Positions 1 through 7,413 of a stretch of 7,551 nt of DNA are shown here, piece by piece. Every line of letters begins with the position of its first letter. Position 1 is the first letter of the stretch. The stretch lies in NCBI GenBank assembly GCA_030652715.1, contig JAUSQB010000238.1:1-7551 (forward strand), read 5' to 3'. The notes beneath the pieces were generated by a model. It ran no database searches. It saw nothing but the letters and a program-made list of their open reading frames with translations, and was not told the DNA's origin. The DNA is from Rugosibacter sp. GTDB taxonomy: Bacteria; Pseudomonadota; Gammaproteobacteria; Burkholderiales; Rhodocyclaceae. Position numbers and translations under genes: made by a program.

Positions 1-38
1 TTCGCCTCCCTGATTTTTGCTGACACCTTGTTCCTGCC

Positions 39-3000
39 ATGGCTGAATTCCTTGCGCTGCGCGGCAATGCCGCTTTTTCGGCTTCCCGACTTACCCATTT
101 GCAGCAGTCTTTACAGAAGGTCAGCCCAAAGCTTACTTTAGCGGCGGAGCACTGGTATTTCATTGCGCTATCTGCGCCGCTTGATGCGGCCGAAACAGCG
201 CGCTTGAAAGAGTTGTTGGGCATTCATGCCTCAACTGCTCAGCCAAACGGGCAGCCTGCAGATACAGTGGGTACGCTGCAATTAGTCACCCCACGCCTGG
301 GCACGATTTCTCCGTGGAGTACGAAAGCGACTGATATAGCGCGTAATTGCGGTTTTTTACAGGTGCAGCGTATCGAGCGCGGCACGGCGTTTTATGTCGG
401 CGGGGTGAAAGACGAAAAGTCGGTGCTGGCGGTACGGCGCGGTTTGCATGATCGGATGACTGAATCCGTTTTGGCGACACTGAAAGAAGCTCAAGTACTG
501 TTTCATGAAACATCACCGCAACCGCTCACGATCGTCGATACGCTCACCGGCGGCCGGGATGCGCTGGTGGCGGCTAATGCATCCCTCGGCTTGGCCTTGT
601 CCGAGGATGAAATCGAGTATTTGCTGGATAACTTTGCCAAGCTGGGCCGCAATCCGACCGATGTTGAGCTGATGATGTTTGCTCAGGCAAATTCCGAACA
701 TTGTCGGCACAAGATTTTCAATGCGACATGGACGGTGGATGGCGAAGCTCAACCGTTGTCCCTCTTTGGCATGATACGTGAAACGCATAAGGCCAATCCA
801 GCAGGCACGATTGTGGCGTATTCCGATAACGCATCCATTCTTGAAGGCGCATCCATTCGCCGTTTCCTGCCGCAGGCCGATGGCAGCTATATTTGGCGCG
901 AAGAATTGACGCATTTTCTGGTCAAGGTTGAAACGCATAATCATCCTACGGCCATTTCACCTTTTCCGGGCGCGGCAACCGGCTCGGGCGGTGAAATTCG
1001 TGACGAAGGGGCGACCGGTCGCGGCTCAAAACCCAAAGCGGGGCTGGCGGGTTTTTCGGTGTCTGATTTGTGCATCCCCGGCTATCACCAGCCGTGGGAA
1101 TCGGGCTATGGCAAGCCGGATCGTATCGCTTCCGCACTGGACATCATGATCGAAGGCCCGCTGGGTGCGGCAGCTTTTAACAATGAATTCGGCAGGCCCA
1201 ATCTGGCAGGATATTTCCGCACCTTCGAGCAACAGTTTGGCAACGCAGTGCGTGGCTATCACAAGCCCATCATGCTGGCTGGCGGCGTGGGCAACATTGC
1301 TGACCGGGATGCGTTCAAAATCCGGTTTCCGGCGGGCACTTTGCTCATTCAACTGGGCGGCCCGGGCATGCTGATCGGGCTGGGTGGCGGGGCGGCATCG
1401 TCCATGGCTACTGGCAGCAACTCGGCGGATCTTGATTTTGCTTCGGTACAGCGAGGCAACCCGGAAATGCAGCGGCGGGCACAGGAAGTCATCGACCGAT
1501 GCTGGCAAATGGGCGAAGACAATCCCGTGCTGGCGATCCATGATGTGGGCGCAGGGGGCTTATCCAATGCGCTGCCTGAGCTGGCGCATGATGCCGACTG
1601 TGGTGCGGTGTTTGATCTGCGCGCGGTGCAAACTGAAGCGCCGGGCATGAGCCCGCGCGAAATCTGGAGCAATGAAGCGCAAGAACGTTATGTGCTGGCC
1701 GTGGCTCCAGCGCGGCTGGATGAATTCCGCGCGATGTGCGAGCGTGAGCGCTGCCCGTTTGCCGTGCTCGGCGTGGCCACCAAGGATGGCCATCTGGCCG
1801 TGACAGATGCACATTTTAATAATCGCCCTGTGGATATGCCGTTGGAAGTATTGCTCGGCAAGCCCCCGCGCATGCATCGCGAGGCCAGCCGTCACGTGGT
1901 GCATATGCCCGCTCTGGATCTGGCAGCGATTGATCTGGCGGAAGCCGCACACCGCGTATTGCGCTTGCCCAGCGTGGCCTCGAAAAACTTTTTAATCACT
2001 ATTGGCGATCGCTCAGTCGGCGGGATGACCACCCGTGACCAGATGGTGGGGCCGTGGCAAGTGCCCGTGGCTGATGTGGCCGTCACCGCCATGGGCTATG
2101 ACACTTGCCGTGGTGAATGCTTTGCCTTGGGCGAACGCACGCCGCTGGCTTTGCTGGATGGCCCGGCCTCAGGGCGGATAGCGATTGGTGAAGCAATAAC
2201 GAATCTGGCCGCCGCCGATGTGGGCGATATTTCACGCATTAAATTATCAGCCAACTGGATGGCGGCGGCAGGCCATGGACATGAAGATGCGGTGTTGTTC
2301 GATACAGTCAAAGCGGTCGCGCTCGATTTTTGTCCTGCGCTGGGCGTGGCTATTCCGGTGGGCAAGGATTCATTATCCATGCGCACGCAGTGGACAGTGG
2401 CCGAAGAGACGGCGGGTGCGAACAAAGCCGGTGAGCTAAAGCAAGTGGTCTCGCCAGTGTCATTAATCATCACGGCATTCGCCCCGGTGGAAGATGTTCG
2501 TCGCACCTTGACGCCTGAGCTGCGGCGTGATGCGGAGGTGGGTGAAACAGAGCTTTTGCTGATTGATTTGGGCGAGGGACGCAACCGGCTGGGAGGCTCC
2601 GCCTTGGCGCAAGTTTATGGCGTCAGTGGCGATGTGGCACCGGATGTTGATCCTGGCTTGCTCAAGGCATTTTTTAATGCGATTCAGCAGCTTAATCGTG
2701 ACGGAAAAATTCTGGCCTACCATGATCGATCCGATGGCGGCTTGTGGGCGACTATTTGCGAGATGAGCTTTGCTGCGCATGTCGGCATCTCGCTCAATAG
2801 TGATGCGCTGTGCTTTGACGCGTTGATGAACGATGTCGATGGCATGGAACGTCGACCAGATATGCTGGCTGGCCGGACGCAGGATAAGTTATTGGCGGCC
2901 TTGTTTACCGAGGAACTCGGTGCTGTGCTGCAGATTCGCCATGCGGATCGCTCCGCTGTCATGGCTGTTTTGCGTGAAGCGGGGCTGGGTCGGATAGTGC

Positions 3001-4040
3001 ATTTCATCGGGCATACCAATACCAGCGATGAAGTGCGCATCTGGCGTAATGCCAAACGCGTGTTTTCTGCGCCACGTCACGAATTGCAACGCGTATGGAG
3101 CGAGGTGAGCTTCCAGATTGCGCAATTGCGCGATGATGCGACGTGCGCGGAAGAAGAGTTCGCTGCCTTGCTGGATTGTGAGGATCCGGGTTTGTCAGCG
3201 AAGACTACGTTTGAGCTTGATGTACCACTTGCAGCGCCCTTTATTGCCAGCGACACTCGTCCAAAAATCGCGATTCTGCGCGAGCAGGGGGTTAATGGAC
3301 ACGTGGAAATGGCCGCCGCCTTTGATCGTGCAGGGTTTGCAACATTTGACGTGCATATGTCGGACCTGCAGGCGGGGCGCGTCAAGCTGGCCGACTTCAA
3401 GGGCTTGGTTGCGTGTGGTGGTTTTTCATATGGTGATGTGCTCGGAGCGGGGCAAGGCTGGGCTAAATCGATTTTGTTCAATAACCAGTTGCGCGACGAG
3501 TTTGCGACATTTTTTGCGCGCACTGACAGTTTTTCTCTGGGGGTGTGCAATGGCTGCCAGATGATGGCGCATCTGGCACCGATTATTCCCGGTGCCGACA
3601 ATTGGCCAACATTTCAGCGCAACCGTAGCGAGCAGTTTGAAGCACGCCTGGTGATGGTGGAAATTCCTCCATCGCCCTCGATTTTCCTGGCGGACATGGC
3701 GGGCTCGCAATTGCCGGTGGTGGTCTCGCATGGCGAAGGCCGCGCCGTGCATGCCGATAATAAAAAGTCGGCGCTGGCAATACGGCGATTACAGGCATTG
3801 CGGTACATCGATCACCGTGGCGCAGTAGCATCTGCCTATCCGTTTAACCCGAATGGCTCGCCTGAAGGGTTAGCCGGGGTGACTTCAACAGATGGGCGCG
3901 TGACGATCATGATGCCGCATCCAGAACGGGTGGTGCGTGCAGCACAGATGTCATGGCATCCGCGCGACTGGGAAGCACGCTATGCGGGCGCTTCGCCGTG
4001 GATGAATTTATTTCACAACGCGCGTCGCTGGCTGAAATAA
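39..4040 (+). CDS. purL: Phosphoribosylformylglycinamidine synthase (FGAM synthase), single-chain form
   Basis: This cytoplasmic enzyme carries out the fourth step of de novo purine synthesis: FGAR + glutamine + ATP to FGAM. The 1333 residues span the whole large-type PurL. An N-terminal PurS-like domain (about 1-150) is followed by a linker with LGRNPTD and [11 protein letters not shown] (214-224). The first synthase half has VETHNHP (297-303) and the glycine-rich GAATGSGG segment (311-318). The second half has GKDS (775-778). The C-terminal class I glutamine amidotransferase domain starts near R1074. Its triad is visible: nucleophile C1170 in [10 protein letters not shown], and H1294 and E1296 in HPER. 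The protein is slightly longer than E. coli PurL (about 1295), mainly from extra residues near 782-805 and 919-950. The ATG start aligns with known N-termini (MAEFLALRG versus MMEILRG in E. coli), although no clear Shine-Dalgarno precedes it. It is intact, monocistronic as far as visible, and convergent with the MFS gene. Confidence 0.98.
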   Translation: MAEFLALRGNAAFSASRLTHLQQSLQKVSPKLTLAAEHWYFIALSAPLDAAETARLKELLGIHASTAQPNGQPADTVGTLQLVTPRLGTISPWSTKATDIARNCGFLQVQRIERGTAFYVGGVKDEKSVLAVRRGLHDRMTESVLATLKEAQVLFHETSPQPLTIVDTLTGGRDALVAANASLGLALSEDEIEYLLDNFAKLGRNPTDVELMMFAQANSEHCRHKIFNATWTVDGEAQPLSLFGMIRETHKANPAGTIVAYSDNASILEGASIRRFLPQADGSYIWREELTHFLVKVETHNHPTAISPFPGAATGSGGEIRDEGATGRGSKPKAGLAGFSVSDLCIPGYHQPWESGYGKPDRIASALDIMIEGPLGAAAFNNEFGRPNLAGYFRTFEQQFGNAVRGYHKPIMLAGGVGNIADRDAFKIRFPAGTLLIQLGGPGMLIGLGGGAASSMATGSNSADLDFASVQRGNPEMQRRAQEVIDRCWQMGEDNPVLAIHDVGAGGLSNALPELAHDADCGAVFDLRAVQTEAPGMSPREIWSNEAQERYVLAVAPARLDEFRAMCERERCPFAVLGVATKDGHLAVTDAHFNNRPVDMPLEVLLGKPPRMHREASRHVVHMPALDLAAIDLAEAAHRVLRLPSVASKNFLITIGDRSVGGMTTRDQMVGPWQVPVADVAVTAMGYDTCRGECFALGERTPLALLDGPASGRIAIGEAITNLAAADVGDISRIKLSANWMAAAGHGHEDAVLFDTVKAVALDFCPALGVAIPVGKDSLSMRTQWTVAEETAGANKAGELKQVVSPVSLIITAFAPVEDVRRTLTPELRRDAEVGETELLLIDLGEGRNRLGGSALAQVYGVSGDVAPDVDPGLLKAFFNAIQQLNRDGKILAYHDRSDGGLWATICEMSFAAHVGISLNSDALCFDALMNDVDGMERRPDMLAGRTQDKLLAALFTEELGAVLQIRHADRSAVMAVLREAGLGRIVHFIGHTNTSDEVRIWRNAKRVFSAPRHELQRVWSEVSFQIAQLRDDATCAEEEFAALLDCEDPGLSAKTTFELDVPLAAPFIASDTRPKIAILREQGVNGHVEMAAAFDRAGFATFDVHMSDLQAGRVKLADFKGLVACGGFSYGDVLGAGQGWAKSILFNNQLRDEFATFFARTDSFSLGVCNGCQMMAHLAPIIPGADNWPTFQRNRSEQFEARLVMVEIPPSPSIFLADMAGSQLPVVVSHGEGRAVHADNKKSALAIRRLQALRYIDHRGAVASAYPFNPNGSPEGLAGVTSTDGRVTIMMPHPERVVRAAQMSWHPRDWEARYAGASPWMNLFHNARRWLK

Positions 4041-4052
4041 TTCGGCTGCGCG

Positions 4053-4097
4053 TGATCAAAAAACATCAAGCGGCAGTTGCTTGACGTTTTTTGATCA
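4053..4097. terminator. Bidirectional intrinsic terminator between purL and the MFS gene
   Basis: The 18-base arms 4053-4070 and 4080-4097 are inverted repeats with a 9-base loop (4071-4079). Each contains a six-base A or T run (4058-4063 and 4087-4092), so either strand reads A6 - hairpin - U6. The single imperfection (4065 against 4085) is an A·C mismatch in the rightward RNA but a G·U pair in the leftward RNA. It lies 12 bases past the purL stop, and its stem encodes the last codons and stop of the MFS gene. It probably ends both converging transcripts. The GC content of the core stem is low, so its strength is uncertain. Confidence 0.8.
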
Positions 4098-5280
4098 CCG
4101 TAGAAAAGCCAATACCTACCAGCATAATCAGCAAGCTGCCGGCCAGAATGATGGGGGGTATGCCGATTTGCTCCACCACGCGTGATGCGGCATAAATGCC
4201 GACCGACTGCCCGACAAAGAAAATAGAGACTGTGAGCGATATCGCCAAGCCGCGCGCTGTCTCGGTGATGGCCGTCGCGCGTGTGAGGATCGTGCTGTGC
4301 AGCAGATACATGCCAAATCCGGCACCCGCCATCACAGGGATAGCCAAATACCAGGCGGGGACAAGGTAAAGTAGTAGCAGGCTTATTGCGACTGCAAAGC
4401 TGCCCAGCAGGGCCAGGTTGCCGACTGAAAAGCGGTTGATGAGACGCCTGGCGTTGTAGGAATAAACCAAGCCTCCAGCACCATAAGCGATGAGCGCCAA
4501 ACTTGCTTTGGTCATGCTGATGTCAAAATGAGTGTGCAAATAGAGGGGAAGAAAGGCAAGCACTGAAAACACCGCCATGCCTTCAAAGCAGATAGCGGCA
4601 AATACGGGCCAGGCTCTGGGCGATTGCACGACAGCAAACAGATCGCGTGCAACGGAAAACAATGGATTGCCCGACAGGGCAGGAGGGCGCGGGGGGGAAG
4701 TCGCGCGGATGATATTCGCTTGGCGTAATAGCAGCCAGCCAAAATAAAGATAAATAAGCGCCAGGGTAGCAAATGCCCAACGCCAACCCAGGGTATCAAC
4801 AAATAATCCGCCCATGACTTGCCCTGCAACCATGCCCATGATTTGTCCGCTGATAAATCGGGCAAGCATCGGCTGGCGCTGGCTTAACGGCACCTGGTCA
4901 GAAATCCATGCGACACCCACCGCGATAATGCCGGCTGAAAAAGCGCCCGTCAGCGCACGCGATGCCACCAGCCAGTTATAGGAAGGAGATAAGCCGCAGG
5001 CAATTGAGCCCACAGTGCATGCCAAAGTGGAATAGGCGACCAGATGATAGCGCTCAACGCGGTCGCCCAGGGGGCCAAACACCAGCTGAAAAACACTATA
5101 GGCAATAACGAATGCCGTGATTACGCGGGCTGCGCTGCTAATGCTGACAGTAAAACTCGAGGCAAGTGTCGGCAAAAATGGGTCGCAGATACGAAACGAG
5201 GCGGCGCTGGCAAACGCGGCACCCGCCAATATCAGCACGGCGCGGTTTAGATCGATATTAGTCGTAGCAGGAGGTGACAT
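4066..5280 (-). CDS. MFS transporter, DHA1-like drug/metabolite efflux type
   Basis: A 404-residue inner-membrane secondary transporter with the 12-helix layout of the major facilitator superfamily. Hydrophobic segments run from about residue 14 to 393 in two six-helix halves, split by a hydrophilic loop with ATSPPRPPALSGN near 193-205. The loop between helices 2 and 3 has the MFS motif A signature GPLGDRVERY (69-78). Helix 5 is rich in glycine (GQIMGMVAGQVMGG, 145-158), like the motif C region of proton-driven antiporters, and is followed by GWRWAF (165-170). Length and layout resemble the YnfM/AraJ-like branch, but the substrate cannot be inferred. The ATG lies 28 bases after the stop of the ABM-domain gene, so the two are probably cotranscribed. 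That gap is pyrimidine-rich on the coding strand and has no Shine-Dalgarno. The final codons lie inside the terminator hairpin. The family is clear; the specific function is unknown. Confidence 0.93.
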   Translation of the reverse strand: MSPPATTNIDLNRAVLILAGAAFASAASFRICDPFLPTLASSFTVSISSAARVITAFVIAYSVFQLVFGPLGDRVERYHLVAYSTLACTVGSIACGLSPSYNWLVASRALTGAFSAGIIAVGVAWISDQVPLSQRQPMLARFISGQIMGMVAGQVMGGLFVDTLGWRWAFATLALIYLYFGWLLLRQANIIRATSPPRPPALSGNPLFSVARDLFAVVQSPRAWPVFAAICFEGMAVFSVLAFLPLYLHTHFDISMTKASLALIAYGAGGLVYSYNARRLINRFSVGNLALLGSFAVAISLLLLYLVPAWYLAIPVMAGAGFGMYLLHSTILTRATAITETARGLAISLTVSIFFVGQSVGIYAASRVVEQIGIPPIILAGSLLIMLVGIGFSTVIKKRQATAA

Positions 5281-5308
5281 GAAAATACCAGGATAAATCA
5301 GAGGAGAT

Positions 5309-5884
5309 TTATTTTTCGGTCTTGTTCTGCGTTACAAGTAGCGGACGAAATAAGCGTGTCAGCCCCGGCATGACAATCCAGGTCATGAGAACGATCATCA
5401 GGGCAGAAAATGCCGCAATTTGTAGTAGTGGATGCCAGCTAGAAATCAATGGTGCAAAGGTGACTTGCAAAAGCACCACAGTGGGGAAAATTCCTATCCA
5501 TGTAATGAATGCCATTTTTAGGCGCGATGGCGCTTTAACACCGGGAATTGCGGCCGGGGAAAACCACGCTTCAAGGCCTGAAAGCAAGCGGTACTCCGGG
5601 TCACCCTCCGCAACATCGCCCAAGCGCTGAAGCCATTCTGCATGAGCTGCAGAGGCATCCCAAACATTGAGGTCTTTTTGGCTGGCCCAGCGAAAAATGA
5701 ATTGATATTCACCCTGAGGTGTTTCGGGTGGAATGATTTCAGCCCCTAAAAACCCCTTGTGGTTTTTCATCTCGGTACCCATGCCACGTACGAGTTCTTC
5801 AAAGGCTGGGCCGCGATTGGGTTTTGCACGTCGAAAAACAATCCGCCGGACAGGTTGAGCTACCGAGTTGTTTTGCATTTGCAT
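5309..5884 (-). CDS. Antibiotic biosynthesis monooxygenase (ABM)-domain protein with two C-terminal membrane helices
   Basis: A 191-residue protein matching, from memory, the COG3224-type ABM superfamily. The N-terminal dimeric ferredoxin-like ABM domain covers about 13-108: a first strand PVRRIVFRRAKP, an amphipathic helix with FEELVRGM, then GFLGAEIIPP, YQFIFRW and WLQRLGD, closing with the typical LSGLEAWFSP (101-110). Two hydrophobic stretches follow, about 123-147 and 153-177, ending in the family-like MPGLTRLF (172-179) and a short polar tail. The ABM domain therefore probably sits on the cytoplasmic face of the inner membrane. Proteins with this fold include cofactor-free quinone-forming monooxygenases and heme-degrading enzymes, but many members are uncharacterised and no activity can be assigned here. 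ATGs occur at codons 1 and 3 (MQMQ); neither has a good Shine-Dalgarno, so the exact start is uncertain by two residues. It is first of two genes with the MFS transporter and lies just past the parvulin-gene terminator. Confidence 0.9.
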   Translation of the reverse strand: MQMQNNSVAQPVRRIVFRRAKPNRGPAFEELVRGMGTEMKNHKGFLGAEIIPPETPQGEYQFIFRWASQKDLNVWDASAAHAEWLQRLGDVAEGDPEYRLLSGLEAWFSPAAIPGVKAPSRLKMAFITWIGIFPTVVLLQVTFAPLISSWHPLLQIAAFSALMIVLMTWIVMPGLTRLFRPLLVTQNKTEK

Positions 5885-5925
5885 GCTGATTGCGGTTAGA
5901 TCAAGTTAATGAGAGGTTTGAAAAT

Positions 5926-5953
5926 AAAAACGGGAGCCGCAGCCCCCGTTTTT
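5926..5953 (-). terminator. Rho-independent terminator of the yciB-YciI-BolA-parvulin operon
   Basis: Arms 5926-5937 and 5942-5953 form a 12-pair hairpin with a four-base loop (5938-5941). It has a GC-rich core flanked by five A and five T bases, and the leftward transcript continues into more T residues (TTTTTATTTT). It starts 15 bases after the parvulin stop codon. Read leftward the stem is complete with one G·U pair; read rightward that position (5935/5944) is an A·C mismatch. No rightward gene reaches it, so its job is to end the parvulin transcript. The rest of the 5885-5968 gap holds no gene. Confidence 0.88.
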
Positions 5954-5968
5954 GGCCAGATGATTACC

Positions 5969-6784
5969 TTAATCAACCTTTGCCTTGGCGCGCAGTTCAT
6001 CCATATGTTTCTGAATCAAGCCTTGTTGCATTTGCTGGGCGATTTGATCTTTAGCTTCTTCGAATGCGGGAATCTTGGTATCACGCGTATCGTCAAGCTG
6101 GATAACGTGCCAGCCAAAATCGCTCTGTACCGGGGCCGCTGTAAATTTACCCTTTTCGAGTTTGGTCATAGCGTCAGAGAACGGCTTAACAAAAGCGGCC
6201 GGGCTAGCCCAGCCCAGATCGCCACCCCGTTCTTTGGAGCCGGGGTCTTTTGACTGCTTGGCAAGATCATCAAATTTTTCGCCTTTTTTCAGTTTTTCGA
6301 TAATCGCTTTGGCGTCTTCTTCCTTATCGACCAAAATATGACGTGCTTTGTATTCTTTGTTACCCAGGCGTGTTTTCAGATCGTCATATTCTTTTTTAAT
6401 CTGGGCATCGCTGATCGGGTTACGTTTTACGTAGTCTTTAAGATAGGCGCCAATCAAAACACCTTGGCGCGCCATATCCATTTGAGCTTGTACTTCGGCA
6501 CTCTTGTCCAAGCCCTTTTTGGCAGCTTCTTGTGACAGAAGTTCGCGACGGACGAGTTCTTCCTTCACGGCAGCACGCAGTTCCGGGGAGTCTGGCTGGC
6601 CTTGGGAAACCTGGGCTGAAATCAGCATGTCAGCACGGTTTTTGGGAACCGATTGGCCATTGACGGTAACGAAGGCAGACGTTGATTTCTCACCTGCATT
6701 TTTTGGGGCGGCATAAACGGCAGCACTGCTTGCCACAGAAGTCGCCAGGGCAATCAGAAGGGCATAACGGAGCGTGTGATTCAT
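5969..6784 (-). CDS. Periplasmic SurA/PpiC-type parvulin peptidyl-prolyl cis-trans isomerase
   Basis: A 271-residue exported foldase that should catalyse prolyl isomerisation and assist folding of envelope proteins. Residues 1-25 are a Sec signal peptide: a basic MNHTLR start, a hydrophobic core, and a probable cleavage after VYA (23-25). The mature part begins with a SurA_N-like helical chaperone region (about 37-140) containing VNGQSVP and KEELVRRELLSQEA. The parvulin domain spans about 144-237, with the hallmarks ARHILV (147-152), GGDLGW (187-192), FVKPFSDA (198-205) and FGWHVIQL (223-230). A charged helix closes the protein. There is no lipobox or C-terminal membrane anchor, so it should be soluble in the periplasm. 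The ATG is supported by AGGAA five bases upstream. It is the last gene of the leftward operon, 51 bases after the BolA-family gene, and ends just before a strong terminator. It is not the short cytoplasmic PpiC of E. coli, so I give no symbol. Confidence 0.95.
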   Translation of the reverse strand: MNHTLRYALLIALATSVASSAAVYAAPKNAGEKSTSAFVTVNGQSVPKNRADMLISAQVSQGQPDSPELRAAVKEELVRRELLSQEAAKKGLDKSAEVQAQMDMARQGVLIGAYLKDYVKRNPISDAQIKKEYDDLKTRLGNKEYKARHILVDKEEDAKAIIEKLKKGEKFDDLAKQSKDPGSKERGGDLGWASPAAFVKPFSDAMTKLEKGKFTAAPVQSDFGWHVIQLDDTRDTKIPAFEEAKDQIAQQMQQGLIQKHMDELRAKAKVD

Positions 6785-6789
6785 CGTAG

Positions 6790-6794
6790 TTCCT
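6790..6794 (-). promoter_or_regulatory. Ribosome binding site of the parvulin gene
   Basis: AGGAA on the minus strand, five bases before the ATG at 6784. It fixes the start of the signal-peptide-bearing protein and lies in the 51-base gap after the BolA-family gene. The rest of that gap has no hairpin or convincing promoter. Confidence 0.7.
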
Positions 6795-6835
6795 GAATTA
6801 AGTTAAAAGGTTGCTTCAGTGAAATGTGTGATGCG

Positions 6836-7108
6836 TCAGGATTCGTCTGGGGGAAGCGCATTAATGCTCAATGCGTGAATTTCCCGCTTCATCAAGGATC
6901 CGAGCGCATCATACACCAAGCGGTGTTTTTGCATGGTGCTGCAATTGCTGAATCGAGAGGATACGATGGTCAAGCGATAGTGGCCGCCACCGCTACGTGC
7001 ACCGGCGTGTCCGGCATGCAGCGTTGAATCGTCGATCACTGTCAAAGCTGTCGGCTCTAAAGCGGCAAGCCGTTCGCGCATCAGATCGATAACGCCCATG
7101 GTGCTCAT
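6836..7108 (-). CDS. BolA family protein
   Basis: A 90-residue, small, probably cytoplasmic BolA-fold protein. A first helix (VIDLMRERLAALEP, 6-19) and strand (ALTVIDDS) lead into a histidine- and glycine-rich loop, HAGHAGARSGGGHYRL (31-46). Next come the strand TIVSSRF and the signature KHRLVYDALGSLMKREIHALSI (61-82), which includes the family's conserved histidine (H62). BolA proteins elsewhere pair with monothiol glutaredoxins, where such histidines can help bind a shared Fe-S cluster, and some act as transcription regulators or envelope-stress factors. Which role applies here cannot be told. The length lies between the short IbaG-like and longer BolA forms, so no symbol is given. The ATG overlaps the stop of the YciI gene by four bases (ATGA) and has no close Shine-Dalgarno, which suggests translation by coupling. 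A second ATG at codon 4 is an alternative start. Confidence 0.93.
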   Translation of the reverse strand: MSTMGVIDLMRERLAALEPTALTVIDDSTLHAGHAGARSGGGHYRLTIVSSRFSNCSTMQKHRLVYDALGSLMKREIHALSINALPPDES

Positions 7109-7413
7109 GGCTTGGGTATGACCTGGCGGAAAGGTTTGACCATCACGCTTTCAAAAACCCCGGCAGTGACAAAGGGATCGGTGTCTGACCATTCCTGCGC
7201 TGCGGCCAGCGAATCAAATTCGGCAACGATCAGGCTGCCAAAAAAGCCGGCAAGTTGACGGTCAGGACTGTCTTTTGCAAGGCAGGGACCTGCTAATACG
7301 ATTTGACCGCCTGCGGCGGCGATTTTATCCACATGCGCCATATGCGCTGCATGTGCTGTACGGCGGGGTTCTTCGCTATTGGGTGCATCGTAAGCCATGA
7401 TGACATAAAGCAT
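7105..7413 (-). CDS. YciI family protein
   Basis: A 102-residue YciI-like protein with the ferredoxin-like alpha/beta fold of the dimeric alpha/beta-barrel group. The opening [17 protein letters not shown], the helix with H24 (in HAAHMAHV; this aligns with the conserved His24 of Haemophilus HI0828 as I recall it), the LAGP turn (40-43), the GFFGSLIVAEFDSLAAAQEW segment (56-75) and the ending DPFVTAGVFESVMVKPF (79-95) are all family-typical. The biochemical role of most YciI proteins is unknown; an enzyme-like His-Asp pocket has been proposed for the family. Here the usual GPxPA turn reads GPCLA, a small divergence. The ATG has AGGAG eight bases upstream and overlaps the yciB stop by one base (TAATG); its own TGA overlaps the next gene's ATG. 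It is therefore an internal gene of a translationally coupled operon. Confidence 0.94.
   Translation of the reverse strand: MLYVIMAYDAPNSEEPRRTAHAAHMAHVDKIAAAGGQIVLAGPCLAKDSPDRQLAGFFGSLIVAEFDSLAAAQEWSDTDPFVTAGVFESVMVKPFRQVIPKP

Noticed and set aside
1..38. Possible promoter or ribosome binding site upstream of purL.
   Set aside because: Only 38 bases are visible, with no AGGA-like site and no convincing -35/-10 pair; the control region probably lies before the window.
831..858. Direct repeat of GCATCCATTC (831-840 and 849-858).
   Set aside because: It encodes the repeated Ala-Ser-Ile in PurL ([12 protein letters not shown]). Two short in-frame copies are explained by coding and are not a repeat array.
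1026..1541. Long open minus-strand frames inside purL (for example 1026-1541 and 3077-3601, over 170 codons each).
   Set aside because: They are antisense shadows of a complete, motif-rich purL. Their translations are rich in Arg, Ser, Pro and His, lack recognisable domains, and have no ribosome binding site context.
2005..2012. Palindromic octamer GCGATCGC, like the HIP1 repeat of cyanobacteria.
   Set aside because: I noticed only one copy, inside purL (codons for GDRS), so there is no sign of the high-copy pattern that defines HIP1.
5269..5296. Perfect plus-strand AGGAGGTGAC followed by ATG at 5279, which would start a five-codon ORF.
   Set aside because: It is the reverse complement of the MFS start region (codons for MSPPAT). 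The ORF stops after five codons and the spacing is short; nothing else supports a gene.
6785..6835. Possible separate promoter for the parvulin gene in the 51-base gap.
   Set aside because: AT-rich bits such as TTTTAACTTAAT on the minus strand have no matching -35 at proper spacing. Read-through from the BolA gene explains expression.
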